NCBI GenBank assembly: GCA_026991885.1 | Contig: JALXAQ010000220.1 | Coordinates: 1-39,411, forward strand | Reading direction: 5' to 3' | From: Thiotrichaceae bacterium | GTDB taxonomy: Bacteria; Pseudomonadota; Gammaproteobacteria; Beggiatoales; Beggiatoaceae | DNA length: 39,411 nt | Shown here: in pieces, positions 25,483 to 33,610 of the stretch | How positions within the stretch are numbered: the first letter of the stretch is position 1 | Layout: the number at the start of each line of letters is the position of its first letter | Notes under the pieces: generated by a model | Seen by the model: only the letters and a program-made list of their open reading frames with translations | Database searches by the model: none | What the model was told of the DNA's origin: nothing | Position numbers and translations under genes: made by a program

Positions 25483-27495
25483 ATGTCTAAGCAAGTCATT
25501 TTATGTGTTGATGATGAACCAACAATACTCGAAAGTCTGGAAATCGAACTCCATAAAGCATTCGGTAATGATTATCGCATTGAACTCGCTGAAAGCGGTG
25601 AAGATGCTTTGACATTAATCGAAGAATTGCTAGAAAACTCAAACGAGTTGCCTGTCGTGATTGCGGATTACATGATGCCCAATATTAAGGGTGACGAATT
25701 GCTAAAGCGCATTCATGCCCGCTTACCCAAAACTATCAATATTATGCTCACCGGACAAGCGAATCTTGAGGCAGTCGGTCATGCTATAAACGATGCAAAA
25801 CTTTATGCTTATATAAGCAAGCCTTGGCAAGCAGATGAATTGAAGCGAACGATTCAAGACGCACTTTATACCTATAAACAGGAAAAAGTACTGACAGAAC
25901 AAAACGCAAAATTACAACAACTTGACAAATTCAAAAATGAATTGATAGCCAATGTCTCCCATGAGTTACGGACTCCCCTGAATGCTATTCTTGGCTTGTC
26001 TGAATATTTATATGATATGCTTAAAAGTGAATTGTCTGACAAACACAAAGAATTGTTCTCTATTATTGTCCAAAGTGGACACAAATTAAACAATATCGTT
26101 AATGATTTGTTGGATTTCTCTAGGCTGCAACACAAAAATATTGAATTGAATTTAAAAGCGGTTAATATGCAGGAGATGAGCCGCATTATCTTTTCCCTAC
26201 ATGAAACGTTGTTGGATGAAAAAGCACTAGAATTCATTAATGCCATTCCCGATAATCTACCTCTGGTCAGAGCTGATGAAAATCGGGTACAACAGATTTT
26301 ATATCATCTGATAGGTAATGCAATTAAGTTTACTCAGCAGGGTGGTCATGTCAAAGTGAGTGCTGAAGTGGTGTGTAGAAACATTGAACGTGAAATAAAG
26401 GCACCCTTAGATCCAACAACACTGGAAAAAGTTGACTATCAAAAACTCGATACTGATCATAAGGATAACGATTTTTATCTAGCCGTCACCATTTCTGACA
26501 CGGGGATTGGGATTCCTGCCGAGAAATTCGAGAGAATTTTTGAGTCTTTTGAACAAGTTGATGGTTCTCTCACTCGTTCTTATGGGGGGACTGGTTTAGG
26601 CTTAAATCTCACAAAACAATTGATCGAATTACAAGAGGGCAGTATTTTTGTTGAATCAACTTTGGGGAGTGGCTCACGATTTACTTTTATTTTGCCCCTT
26701 GCTGATGAGATTGTTGACAATCAAGTGGTCCAGAAAAGCAAAGCGGTGCCAAAAATGGCCTCTTTCAAGATACTCATTGTTGATGATGATCCCCTGACTC
26801 TGGAACTTTTTATGATGTATCTGTCCCTCGCTGAATATACGATTAGCACGGCAGCTTCTGCCCCAGAAGCTTTAGCAAAACTTGAAGCGGGACTCAAACC
26901 GGATTTGATTTTATTGGATGTGGTTATGCCAGTGATGAACGGTTATGAGTTGACTTTGAAAATCCGTGAAACTTGCTCTGCTAATGAATTACCTGTGCTG
27001 CTGATCTCGGCGAAGAATGAAACTTCAGATATTGTATCCGGTTTAGAAATCGGCGCCAATGATTATATTTGTAAGCCCATCAATAGAAATGAATTATTGG
27101 CACGGATAAAAACTCATTTGATGCTCAAGTATTTGAAGAGTGAAAACCAGCTTGTTGATATGATTTTTCAATGCAATCATGTCGGTATTGTGATGACTGA
27201 TGCTCATGTTAATATCATCAAAGTCAATCAGGCTTATCTTGATTTGTTTGGGTACAGAGAAGAAGAAGTTTTAGGCAAAAATCCCAGTTTAGTCACTTCA
27301 GGACAATATGATAGTTCATTTTTTCAGGCAATGTGGGATGCGGTTATGACGAATGGATACTGGCATGGGAAAATAATCAACAAGCGGAAGGATGGAAGTA
27401 TTTGGAGAGGTTGGTTAACTATTTGTGCTATCAAGGATAATGCTAATAAAGTTAGCCATTATGTTGGATTTTTGGGTCTGGAGTCCAAACTTTAG
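25483..27495 (+). CDS. REC-histidine kinase-REC-PAS hybrid protein
   Basis: 670 residues, soluble. Order: a receiver domain (about 4-125, phosphoacceptor D62 in IADYMMPN); a HisKA domain with NVSHELRTPLN and H160; a HATPase domain with DTGIGIP and GGTGLGLN (about 250-410); a second receiver (about 428-545, D479 in LLDVVMP); and a PAS/PAC domain (about 550-668). A receiver-first hybrid kinase next to a GAF kinase suggests a phosphorelay: the upstream kinase could phosphorylate D62. No DNA-binding, GGDEF or EAL output domain follows the PAS domain. The protein ends in ESKL, encoded by a palindromic repeat, so an output domain may have been lost. ATG 25483 follows AAAGGAAA. Confidence 0.92.
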   Translation: MSKQVILCVDDEPTILESLEIELHKAFGNDYRIELAESGEDALTLIEELLENSNELPVVIADYMMPNIKGDELLKRIHARLPKTINIMLTGQANLEAVGHAINDAKLYAYISKPWQADELKRTIQDALYTYKQEKVLTEQNAKLQQLDKFKNELIANVSHELRTPLNAILGLSEYLYDMLKSELSDKHKELFSIIVQSGHKLNNIVNDLLDFSRLQHKNIELNLKAVNMQEMSRIIFSLHETLLDEKALEFINAIPDNLPLVRADENRVQQILYHLIGNAIKFTQQGGHVKVSAEVVCRNIEREIKAPLDPTTLEKVDYQKLDTDHKDNDFYLAVTISDTGIGIPAEKFERIFESFEQVDGSLTRSYGGTGLGLNLTKQLIELQEGSIFVESTLGSGSRFTFILPLADEIVDNQVVQKSKAVPKMASFKILIVDDDPLTLELFMMYLSLAEYTISTAASAPEALAKLEAGLKPDLILLDVVMPVMNGYELTLKIRETCSANELPVLLISAKNETSDIVSGLEIGANDYICKPINRNELLARIKTHLMLKYLKSENQLVDMIFQCNHVGIVMTDAHVNIIKVNQAYLDLFGYREEEVLGKNPSLVTSGQYDSSFFQAMWDAVMTNGYWHGKIINKRKDGSIWRGWLTICAIKDNANKVSHYVGFLGLESKL

Positions 27496-27522
27496 TTTGG
27501 ACGTCCAAGATAAATCTTGGAC
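27483..27522. repeat. two 20-bp palindromes in exact tandem
   Basis: gtccaaactttagtttggac (27483-27502) is followed without a gap by gtccaagataaatcttggac (27503-27522). The stop codon of the hybrid kinase (TAG 27493-27495) is inside the first. The second is identical to the copies at 20436 and 31697. Confidence 0.88.
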
Positions 27523-27536
27523 TCCGATAAATAATT

Positions 27537-28367
27537 ATGACAACTATACAGACTCTTCTCGAAAAAGCGGTTAAAAATTTACCACGCTTAGAAGTTGAAA
27601 TTTTACTTTGTCATATCTTAGGAGTGACACGGACTTATTTGTTAGCATGGCCCGAAAAAATTTTGACCACAAAACAATATAGCCAATTTCAAACTTTATT
27701 AGCGCGTCGCCTAAAAGGTGAGCCAATTGCTTATATCACGGGTCATAAAGAATTTTGGTCATTAGATTTACAAGTGACTGAAAATACATTAATTCCTAGA
27801 CCAGAAACGGAACTATTAGTTGAACAAGCCTTGGCGCGTTTGTCTCCTGGTGCTTTGGTGATAGATTTAGGTACTGGGAGCGGCGCGATTGCCTTAGCCA
27901 TTGCTCATGAGCGTTCTCAGTGTCGCGTATTAGCCACAGAGAAATCTATCGCTGCCTTGAATGTGGCGCGAGCCAATGCACAGAGTTTGGGACTTCATCA
28001 GGTGCAATTTTTAATCAGTGACTGGTGTTCGGGTTTAGGAGATATAAAGGCAGAGCTTATTGTGTCTAATCCGCCCTATGTCGCTATTGCGGATCCGCAT
28101 TTAAAAGGCGATGTGCGATATGAACCCATATCTGCCTTAGTCGCGGGGAAGGATGGTTTAGCCGATATTCGGCGGCTTATCGCTTTTTCTCAGTCTCATC
28201 TAGTGCCAGAGGGTTGGTTATTATTAGAACATGGTTATGATCAAGCGGAAGCAGTACGTGCGTTATTTAAACAACATACTTATGAATCGATCACGACTTA
28301 TCAAGATTTAGCGGGATTGCCTCGCGTCACTGTCGGGCAAAAAATGCCAGTAACGAGGCTTGACTAA
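27537..28367 (+). CDS. prmC: peptide chain release factor N5-glutamine methyltransferase
   Basis: 276 residues. PrmC methylates the glutamine of the GGQ motif in release factors RF1 and RF2, using S-adenosylmethionine. The N-terminal helical domain has ARRLKGEPIAYITGHKEFW. The methyltransferase domain has LIPRPETELLVE, VIDLGTGSGAIALAIA and the catalytic NPPY at 178-181. It begins 14 bases after the tandem palindromes. Its last 60 bases overlap the convergent comEC gene. prfA, its common neighbour elsewhere, is not in the window. Confidence 0.96.
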   Translation: MTTIQTLLEKAVKNLPRLEVEILLCHILGVTRTYLLAWPEKILTTKQYSQFQTLLARRLKGEPIAYITGHKEFWSLDLQVTENTLIPRPETELLVEQALARLSPGALVIDLGTGSGAIALAIAHERSQCRVLATEKSIAALNVARANAQSLGLHQVQFLISDWCSGLGDIKAELIVSNPPYVAIADPHLKGDVRYEPISALVAGKDGLADIRRLIAFSQSHLVPEGWLLLEHGYDQAEAVRALFKQHTYESITTYQDLAGLPRVTVGQKMPVTRLD

Positions 28368-30581
28368 GATGGGAGCAGAAATCCCGTGAGCCGATAATTG
28401 AAATTCAATAGCCCCCACTTGTGCCGTATTCCATATTTTGATGTCACGCTGGCGATAACGCTGTACTATAGATTTTTTAGGATGTCCAAAACGATTACGA
28501 TAGCCAGTACTAAATAAAACGATTGTCGGTTGCACTGCTTCAATAAAGCTTTTTGTTGAAGATGTACCGCTGCCATGATGTGGCGCAATGAGAATATCGG
28601 CTTTTAATTCTTTAGGATAGCGTCGTATTAGCTGATATTCTACCGTTTTTTCAATATCCCCAGGCAATAATATCCCTCCTCCCCCTGTTGTGACTTTTAA
28701 GACACAACTTTGATTATTGGTTTTTTGAGTGATATAGTTAGGATGTAATATTTGAAAATCGACCTCATCCCATCGCCAATGTTGACCAAGTTGACATAAA
28801 CGACTGTTTTTAAAAAGTTGAGGGCGACTGGTGAGAATTTCATCCACGCTTAAATTGTCTAAGATACTTTGTGCGCCACCGCTATGATCATTATCTGCAT
28901 GACTAATTAAGAGTTTATCAATTTGCTGTATTCCCTTCGCACGTAAAAAGGGTACAACGACGGCTTCGCCCGTATTAAAACCATTACAATATTTTGGTCC
29001 CGTGTCATACACTAACACATAGTTTTCAGTACGAATGATGGCCGCTAAGCCTTGTCCAACGTCTAATAAGCTCAACCAAACTTCGCCACGTTCGGGGTGG
29101 GGGGGTGATATAAAAAAAACGGGTAAAAGCCATATAATGCCTAACCATCGTGCGGGAAATCCACGCGGTAATAGTAAAATCGCGACACCTATCATTGCCA
29201 CAATAATTGTCCATAACGGCGGCGTTGCTAGTTGCCACACACCCGATTTGGCAAGAGACTCTATAAAAACCCAAAGTGCCTCAAGGGTGTAAGCTGCCAT
29301 GTGTAATAAGCTGCTACCTAAGCTGGGTAAAAATGAAATGATTGCAGTGCCTAACAAAGTTAATGGTACAACGACAAAACTGATCCAAGGAATAGCAATA
29401 ACATTAGCGAGTGGTGAGAACAATGGCACATAGCCAAAGATAAATAATAGAATGGGAAACATGCCTAAGCTGAGCCCCCATTGGATTCGGAAAACAGCCA
29501 TTCCCCATTTGCCTAAGGGAGAACGTTTTGGCTCAGGTTTGTTCTTGAAAACATAGATAATGATTGTAACTGCCCCAAAAGATAACCAAAATCCCCCTGA
29601 GAGCACTGATAAGGGATCCCATAATAATACTAATAACAAGGCGAGTGCTAAAATATGTGAAATCGCTACATTGCGGGCAAAGACGATGCCAGACATGACG
29701 ACTGCAACCATAATGACGGCGCGTTGTGTGGACAGAGAAAAGCCCGCTAATAGTGCATAAGCAAAGGCGGCTGAGAAACTGAGCAATGCAGAAAAAATGG
29801 GGGTTGGTAACCATAAAGCCATTTTGTTGATATAAAACCGACGGGCTATCCAAAAAACCAGCCCAGCTATAATGCCAATATGTAAGCCAGAAATGGCGAC
29901 GAGATGGGCAGTACCAGTCTGTTGTAAAATCTTTTTTTGTTCTTGGGGAATGCCTTGTTTGGTGCCCAAGGCTAATGCGAGGATGATGCCCTTCGTTGGC
30001 AAATCTTCGAGCGTTTTTTTTATCTCTTGTGCTAAATGGTAACGGATATTGTTGATATTAAAGGGTGATGCTTGTTTTAATAAACGCTGTTCAGCTTTTG
30101 GACGTACATAACCGGTTGCCAATATTCTATTTTTAAACAACCATTTAGCATAATCGAATCCCCAGGGATTGAGCATCCCATGTGCCTGTTTTAAGCGCAC
30201 CGTTAATTGCCAGTATTGTCCGGGGTATAAGGTTTGTGGCGGAGTGCCATACCAGGATAAACGGAGATGTCCAGGATTAAGCCACTCTTTGGAGGGCGTG
30301 GGTGCAAAATGGAACTGCCAGCCACAAGGATGTTGCTCAGGTAAATTAATGAACTGACCATTCAGTGTGATCTCTTGTCCTTCAAGATGCTTAGGTAATT
30401 TTTGTGCTAATATCATGTCTACACGCCATACTGTCCAAAGCAAGCCCAGTGCAAACAGGAAAAGCAAGCGATAAGCCCTCCAAACCAAAAATACTACGGG
30501 AAGGAATAGGATTGTCCAAACAGGTATAGGGGTTTGACAAAAAAGTATGCCAAATAAAAAAGCGAGTACTCCTAAACGCAT
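28308..30581 (-). CDS. comEC: DNA internalization/competence protein ComEC/Rec2
   Basis: 757 residues, full length. ComEC forms the inner-membrane channel that takes up single-stranded DNA during natural transformation. The N-terminal part has two or three membrane helices and an OB-like DUF4131 region (about 30-180). The polytopic Competence domain (about 200-470) has GTAHLVAISGLHIGIIAG. The C-terminal metallo-beta-lactamase-like domain begins near LLDVGQGLAAII and has SHADNDHSGG with H561, D563, D565 and H566, plus LIAPHHGSGTSS. These motifs are those of the putative nuclease. The 3' end overlaps prmC by 60 bases on the opposite strand. An intact gene suggests natural competence, but no other competence gene is in the window. 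Confidence 0.95.
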   Translation of the reverse strand: MRLGVLAFLFGILFCQTPIPVWTILFLPVVFLVWRAYRLLFLFALGLLWTVWRVDMILAQKLPKHLEGQEITLNGQFINLPEQHPCGWQFHFAPTPSKEWLNPGHLRLSWYGTPPQTLYPGQYWQLTVRLKQAHGMLNPWGFDYAKWLFKNRILATGYVRPKAEQRLLKQASPFNINNIRYHLAQEIKKTLEDLPTKGIILALALGTKQGIPQEQKKILQQTGTAHLVAISGLHIGIIAGLVFWIARRFYINKMALWLPTPIFSALLSFSAAFAYALLAGFSLSTQRAVIMVAVVMSGIVFARNVAISHILALALLLVLLWDPLSVLSGGFWLSFGAVTIIIYVFKNKPEPKRSPLGKWGMAVFRIQWGLSLGMFPILLFIFGYVPLFSPLANVIAIPWISFVVVPLTLLGTAIISFLPSLGSSLLHMAAYTLEALWVFIESLAKSGVWQLATPPLWTIIVAMIGVAILLLPRGFPARWLGIIWLLPVFFISPPHPERGEVWLSLLDVGQGLAAIIRTENYVLVYDTGPKYCNGFNTGEAVVVPFLRAKGIQQIDKLLISHADNDHSGGAQSILDNLSVDEILTSRPQLFKNSRLCQLGQHWRWDEVDFQILHPNYITQKTNNQSCVLKVTTGGGGILLPGDIEKTVEYQLIRRYPKELKADILIAPHHGSGTSSTKSFIEAVQPTIVLFSTGYRNRFGHPKKSIVQRYRQRDIKIWNTAQVGAIEFQLSAHGISAPILVKPRYWHFLPDSDARQSR

Positions 30582-30642
30582 TCTTTAAGGATATTTATTT
30601 TAGTTTTAATAAAAAAAAATTGTGTGTTTGCCATTAGAACCT

Positions 30643-31215
30643 ATGAAAAAATTTTTTAAACATTCATTACCACATATTTCTCTATTTAAATCTCATCCAA
30701 AATTGAACAAGTTTTTTGGGAAACTTCTCCATAATCCCAATTTGTGGCATTTGAATAGGCACTCATTGGCAGGGGGGATGGCTGTTGGCTTGTTCGTCGC
30801 CTTTGTACCCTTTCCTGGACAAATGTTATTAGCGGCTGGGCTAGCGATTTTGTTCAGCGTCAATTTACCTTTATCAGTGAGCTTGGTATGGGTAACCAAT
30901 CCTCTCACTATACCACCAGCATTCTATTTGGCTTATAAGTTGGGTGCGATGTTATTAGGTTTGCCTACTCAAGCTCTTGAATTTGGTTTTTCGCCAGAAT
31001 GGTTCTTTCACACTTTAGCCAACATTTGGCAACCGCTGTTATTGGGTTGTTTTGTATTCGCTAGCATCAGTGCATTGATTGGTTATTGGCTGGTCATTTT
31101 TTTGTGGCGTTTACAGGTGGCTCGTTTATGGCAAATTCGACGTGAAAAAAGACGAGCACAAAAACGGAAACTTGCTTCATTGAAGATGACACAAACGTCC
31201 AAGATAAAATTTTAA
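30643..31215 (+). CDS. DUF2062 membrane protein with altered C-terminus
   Basis: 190 residues from ATG 30643 (a GTG 30622 start would add seven). It matches DUF2062: SLAGGMAVGLFVAFVPFPGQ followed by NLPLSVSLVWVTNPLTIPPAFYLAYKLG, with three or four membrane helices and a basic cytoplasmic tail. The function of the family is unknown; it is divergent from comEC here, 61 bases away. The tail REKRRAQKRKL is followed by an unusual ASLKMTQTSKIKF, whose last codons come from a truncated copy of the 20-bp palindrome family. A duplicate of the tail lies at 31338-31364. Confidence 0.85.
   Translation: MKKFFKHSLPHISLFKSHPKLNKFFGKLLHNPNLWHLNRHSLAGGMAVGLFVAFVPFPGQMLLAAGLAILFSVNLPLSVSLVWVTNPLTIPPAFYLAYKLGAMLLGLPTQALEFGFSPEWFFHTLANIWQPLLLGCFVFASISALIGYWLVIFLWRLQVARLWQIRREKRRAQKRKLASLKMTQTSKIKF
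31197..31208. repeat. half copy of the 20-bp palindrome
   Basis: gtccaagataaa equals the left half of the palindrome at 20436-20455. It lies in the last codons of the DUF2062 gene. Confidence 0.55.
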
Positions 31216-31220
31216 GGTAT

Positions 31221-31339
31221 TTTGTCTGAATCAGAATTTTCAGAAACGAAGTAACGAAGTAATTTTAGAATTTTCAAAATAAAACCTTTTTATATTTATT
31301 CTGTTAATTCTTAAATTCTGAAAATTCTGATTCAGACAA
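31221..31339. repeat. 25-bp perfect inverted repeat element
   Basis: tttgtctgaatcagaatttt plus cagaa at 31221-31245, and the exact complement at 31315-31339, with 69 AT-rich bases between. It lies between the DUF2062 gene and csrA (convergent). With direct repeats outside it, it looks like an inserted element rather than a terminator. Confidence 0.8.
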
Positions 31340-31364
31340 AAAGACGAGCACAAAAAAAACTTTA
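31338..31364 (+). pseudogene. stranded duplicate of the DUF2062 3' end
   Basis: Reads KRRAQKKL-stop in a frame without a start. It repeats the sequence aaaagacgagcacaaaaa found at 31148-31165, inside the DUF2062 gene. It probably represents the original end of that gene, displaced by an insertion. Confidence 0.65.
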
Positions 31365-31388
31365 ACGTGACAACCATTAGTGCTTTAG

Positions 31389-31598
31389 TTAGTAATCGTA
31401 ATCATTCGGCTCGTCTGTTTCATTTTTTTCATTTTTTTCCCGTTGTATCCGATGATAAATCTCCTCACGGTGAACTGCAACTTCCCGGGGCGCACTCACC
31501 CCGATTCGTACTTGGTTACCCTTGACACCCAACACCGTAACTGTTATCTCATCTCCTATCATCAATGATTCACCAACACGCCTTGTCAAAATTAGCAT
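31389..31598 (-). CDS. csrA: carbon storage regulator CsrA
   Basis: 69 residues. CsrA is a dimeric RNA-binding protein that binds GGA-containing leaders and controls translation and stability of many mRNAs. The sequence starts [20 protein letters not shown] and continues through [19 protein letters not shown], the core RNA-binding surface. The tail after residue 54 is acidic and asparagine-rich ([14 protein letters not shown]) and atypical. ATG 31598 has a strong AAGGAG site; a longer frame to 31682 is not credible. It lies downstream of lysC, the order known from several gammaproteobacteria, with 120 bases between that hold a palindromic repeat. Confidence 0.96.
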   Translation of the reverse strand: MLILTRRVGESLMIGDEITVTVLGVKGNQVRIGVSAPREVAVHREEIYHRIQREKNEKNETDEPNDYDY

Positions 31599-31696
31599 AG
31601 ATTTTCTCCTTCCTTTCCTTCCTAAATAATCCAGTAAGCTCCAAGCTCTTCGGTGTCGGGCACACCAGCACCCGATTCCCAAAAAAGTAACTGTAA

Positions 31697-31716
31697 GTCC
31701 AAGATAAATCTTGGAC
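31697..31716. repeat. 20-bp palindrome gtccaagataaatcttggac
   Basis: Identical to the copies at 20436-20455 and 27503-27522. It lies 2 bases past the lysC stop, in the lysC-csrA gap. On the plus strand a T-run follows after about five bases, but no plus-strand gene ends here. Confidence 0.85.
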
Positions 31717-31718
31717 TC

Positions 31719-32939
31719 CTATTTTTTTTCCTTCAAATTAAAAGCAGCATGTAAGGCTCTTACACCTAACTCTAAGAAATCCTCATGCACAACCACCGAA
31801 ATTTTGATCTCTGAAGTTGAAATCATCTGGATATTAATCCCGTAATGAGCCAACGCCTTAAACATAGTGCTAGCAATCCCTGCATGTGAGCGCATTCCAA
31901 CACCCACTAACGAAATTTTGGCAATATGTTCATCGCCTTGTATTTCGCGCACCCCTAATTCTGTGGCAACCTTATTCAGAACTTCTAAGGCTTTTTTGTA
32001 GTCATTGCGATGCACTGTAAAGGTAAAATCCGTGTTTCCATCAGCCCCAATGTTTTGGATAATCATATCCACTTCAATATTAAGATCCGCAATGTGACCT
32101 AAAATTTGATAGGCAATCCCCGGTTTATCTGGTACCCCTAAGAGGGTTAATTTGGCTTCATCGCGATTAAATGCAATTCCTGAAATCAGAGCTTTTTCCA
32201 TGGTATTATCCTCTTTTGCAATAACTGTGCCATGTCCATCTTGAAAAGAGGATAGCACACGTAAAGGTACATTATATTTACTGGCGAATTCCACAGCGCG
32301 AATTTGTAAGACTTTTGAACCTAAACTCGCCATTTCAAGCATTTCTTCAAAACAGATTTTATCGAGGCGACGGGCTTCAGGCACAATACGAGGATCGGTG
32401 GTGTAGACACCATCCACATCGGTGTAAATTTGACACTCATCAGCTTTGAGGGCAGCCGCTAAGGCAACGCCAGTGGTATCTGAGCCACCTCGACCTAAAG
32501 TCGTAATATTACCTTTTGCATCAATACCTTGAAAACCGGCGACGACAACGACTCTGCCTTGTGCTAAATCAGCCTGGATATGTTGATCGTCAATTTCAAG
32601 AATACGTGCTTTTGTATGTGTACTATCTGTCAGGATATGTACTTGTGCGCCTGTGTAAGAACGAGCTGGACAGCCACGCGCTTCAAGTGCCATACATAAT
32701 AGGCTCATGGAAACTTGTTCACCCGTTGCTAAGAGCACATCAAATTCGCGGGCTTTGGGGGGATCAGCGATACTTTTGGCGAGTGCCACTAAGCGATTAG
32801 TTTCTCCACTCATGGCGGAGACGACGACGACTAAATCATGTCCTTGGGCGCGGGTTGCGATGAGTTTTTCGGCGATGGCGGTAATGCGCTCGATTGAGCC
32901 GACTGAGGTGCCACCATATTTTTGTACAAATAATGCCAT
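31719..32939 (-). CDS. lysC: aspartate kinase
   Basis: 406 residues, monofunctional. It phosphorylates aspartate, the first step to lysine, threonine, methionine and diaminopimelate. The kinase domain has KYGGTSVG (7-14), VVVVSAMSGETNRL, TLGRGGSDTTGVALAAAL and YTDVDGVYTTDPR. Two ACT domains (about 265-406) have LLGVPDKPGIAYQILGHIAD and VGVGMRSHAGIASTMFKAL, with ISTSEIKISVVV, the usual lysine/threonine feedback region. An in-frame internal start for a separate beta chain cannot be excluded. ATG 32939 is preceded by AAAGGA. It is upstream of and codirectional with csrA. Confidence 0.97.
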   Translation of the reverse strand: MALFVQKYGGTSVGSIERITAIAEKLIATRAQGHDLVVVVSAMSGETNRLVALAKSIADPPKAREFDVLLATGEQVSMSLLCMALEARGCPARSYTGAQVHILTDSTHTKARILEIDDQHIQADLAQGRVVVVAGFQGIDAKGNITTLGRGGSDTTGVALAAALKADECQIYTDVDGVYTTDPRIVPEARRLDKICFEEMLEMASLGSKVLQIRAVEFASKYNVPLRVLSSFQDGHGTVIAKEDNTMEKALISGIAFNRDEAKLTLLGVPDKPGIAYQILGHIADLNIEVDMIIQNIGADGNTDFTFTVHRNDYKKALEVLNKVATELGVREIQGDEHIAKISLVGVGMRSHAGIASTMFKALAHYGINIQMISTSEIKISVVVHEDFLELGVRALHAAFNLKEKK

Positions 32940-32970
32940 TGTAATCCTTTATGTTAAAATATAAGTAACT

Positions 32971-33046
32971 ACTCAGGGCAACCACAAGGGATTGCCCCGA
33001 CATAAGAATATTATTGTAGGGGCAATCCTTTATGGTTGCCCTGAGT
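32971..33046. repeat. 32-bp-arm hairpin, GGGCAACC family
   Basis: Left arm actcagggcaaccacaaggg and onward (32971-33002); right arm (33015-33046) is complementary with three mismatches; the loop is 12 bases. One arm recurs at 19451-19476. The flanking gtaactactcag matches the ends of the element at 39270-39401. It lies between the divergent lysC and S26-peptidase genes. Confidence 0.8.
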
Positions 33047-33106
33047 TGACAAAACGGAATTAAGGCTGTATTGTCGATTTTTTTATTTTGTTGCTGCAAG
33101 CAAGGT

Positions 33107-33586
33107 ATGATTTATTCCAATGAAACAGCCTTGTGGAAAAGTATACTCCACAATCAAAAAGAGGCTTGGCTTAAAATGCACTCAGGGAGCATGTCTCCGC
33201 TTATGCCAACAGGTGCATATATTTTTGTTAAATATCTTGAAGATAAAAAAATTCGCGTTGGTGACATCGTGCTTTATATAGATGAAAACCAACTCGTTGC
33301 TCATCGCATTTTAAAAGTCAACACGGCTAAACATCAATGTCTCCAAGGCGGAGATAGTAGCCCGATCACCTCAATTATTTCTATAGATAATATCATTGGT
33401 GTGATTGAGAAAATCAAAGTCAATGGCAAAGAATTTGACATCAGTGACCATCACGGATTATCTTTAATCATAACACTTTCCAGCTTACTGCTCACTTATG
33501 TCAGGCCATTTTCGCCAAAAGTGGGCCATCTGCTCCATCGTGTGAAAATCAGATTACTACACAAAATCGTTAAATATTTATTATAG
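33107..33586 (+). CDS. S26-type (signal peptidase-like) membrane peptidase
   Basis: 159 residues from ATG 33107; a TTG 33071 start would add twelve and cannot be excluded. The motif HSGSMSPLMPTGAY holds the predicted nucleophile S28. IRVGDIVLYID is followed by LVAHRIL with H66, and LQGGDSS is the third conserved box. The lysine of bacterial LepB is absent and a histidine sits in its place, as in the ER/archaeal SipW-like branch, which uses a Ser-His arrangement. A hydrophobic segment near residues 115-133 is a C-terminal membrane anchor. The 24-base gap to the first C25 peptidase gene suggests one transcript. It might process those precursors or other exported proteins; this is inference. Confidence 0.8.
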   Translation: MIYSNETALWKSILHNQKEAWLKMHSGSMSPLMPTGAYIFVKYLEDKKIRVGDIVLYIDENQLVAHRILKVNTAKHQCLQGGDSSPITSIISIDNIIGVIEKIKVNGKEFDISDHHGLSLIITLSSLLLTYVRPFSPKVGHLLHRVKIRLLHKIVKYLL

Positions 33587-33610
33587 GATAGGAGTCCAAG
33601 AAATTATATA

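Noticed and set aside
28308-28367. Frameshift or annotation error at the prmC/comEC overlap
   Set aside because: Both proteins keep normal length and motifs, and a 60-base convergent overlap is plausible.
31599-31682. N-terminal extension of CsrA
   Set aside because: CsrA starts at MLILTRR with a strong AAGGAG site; the extension is unrelated to the family.
32940-33106. Riboswitch upstream of lysC (lysine element)
   Set aside because: The leader is short and dominated by a dispersed hairpin repeat; none of the multi-helix lysine-riboswitch core can be seen.
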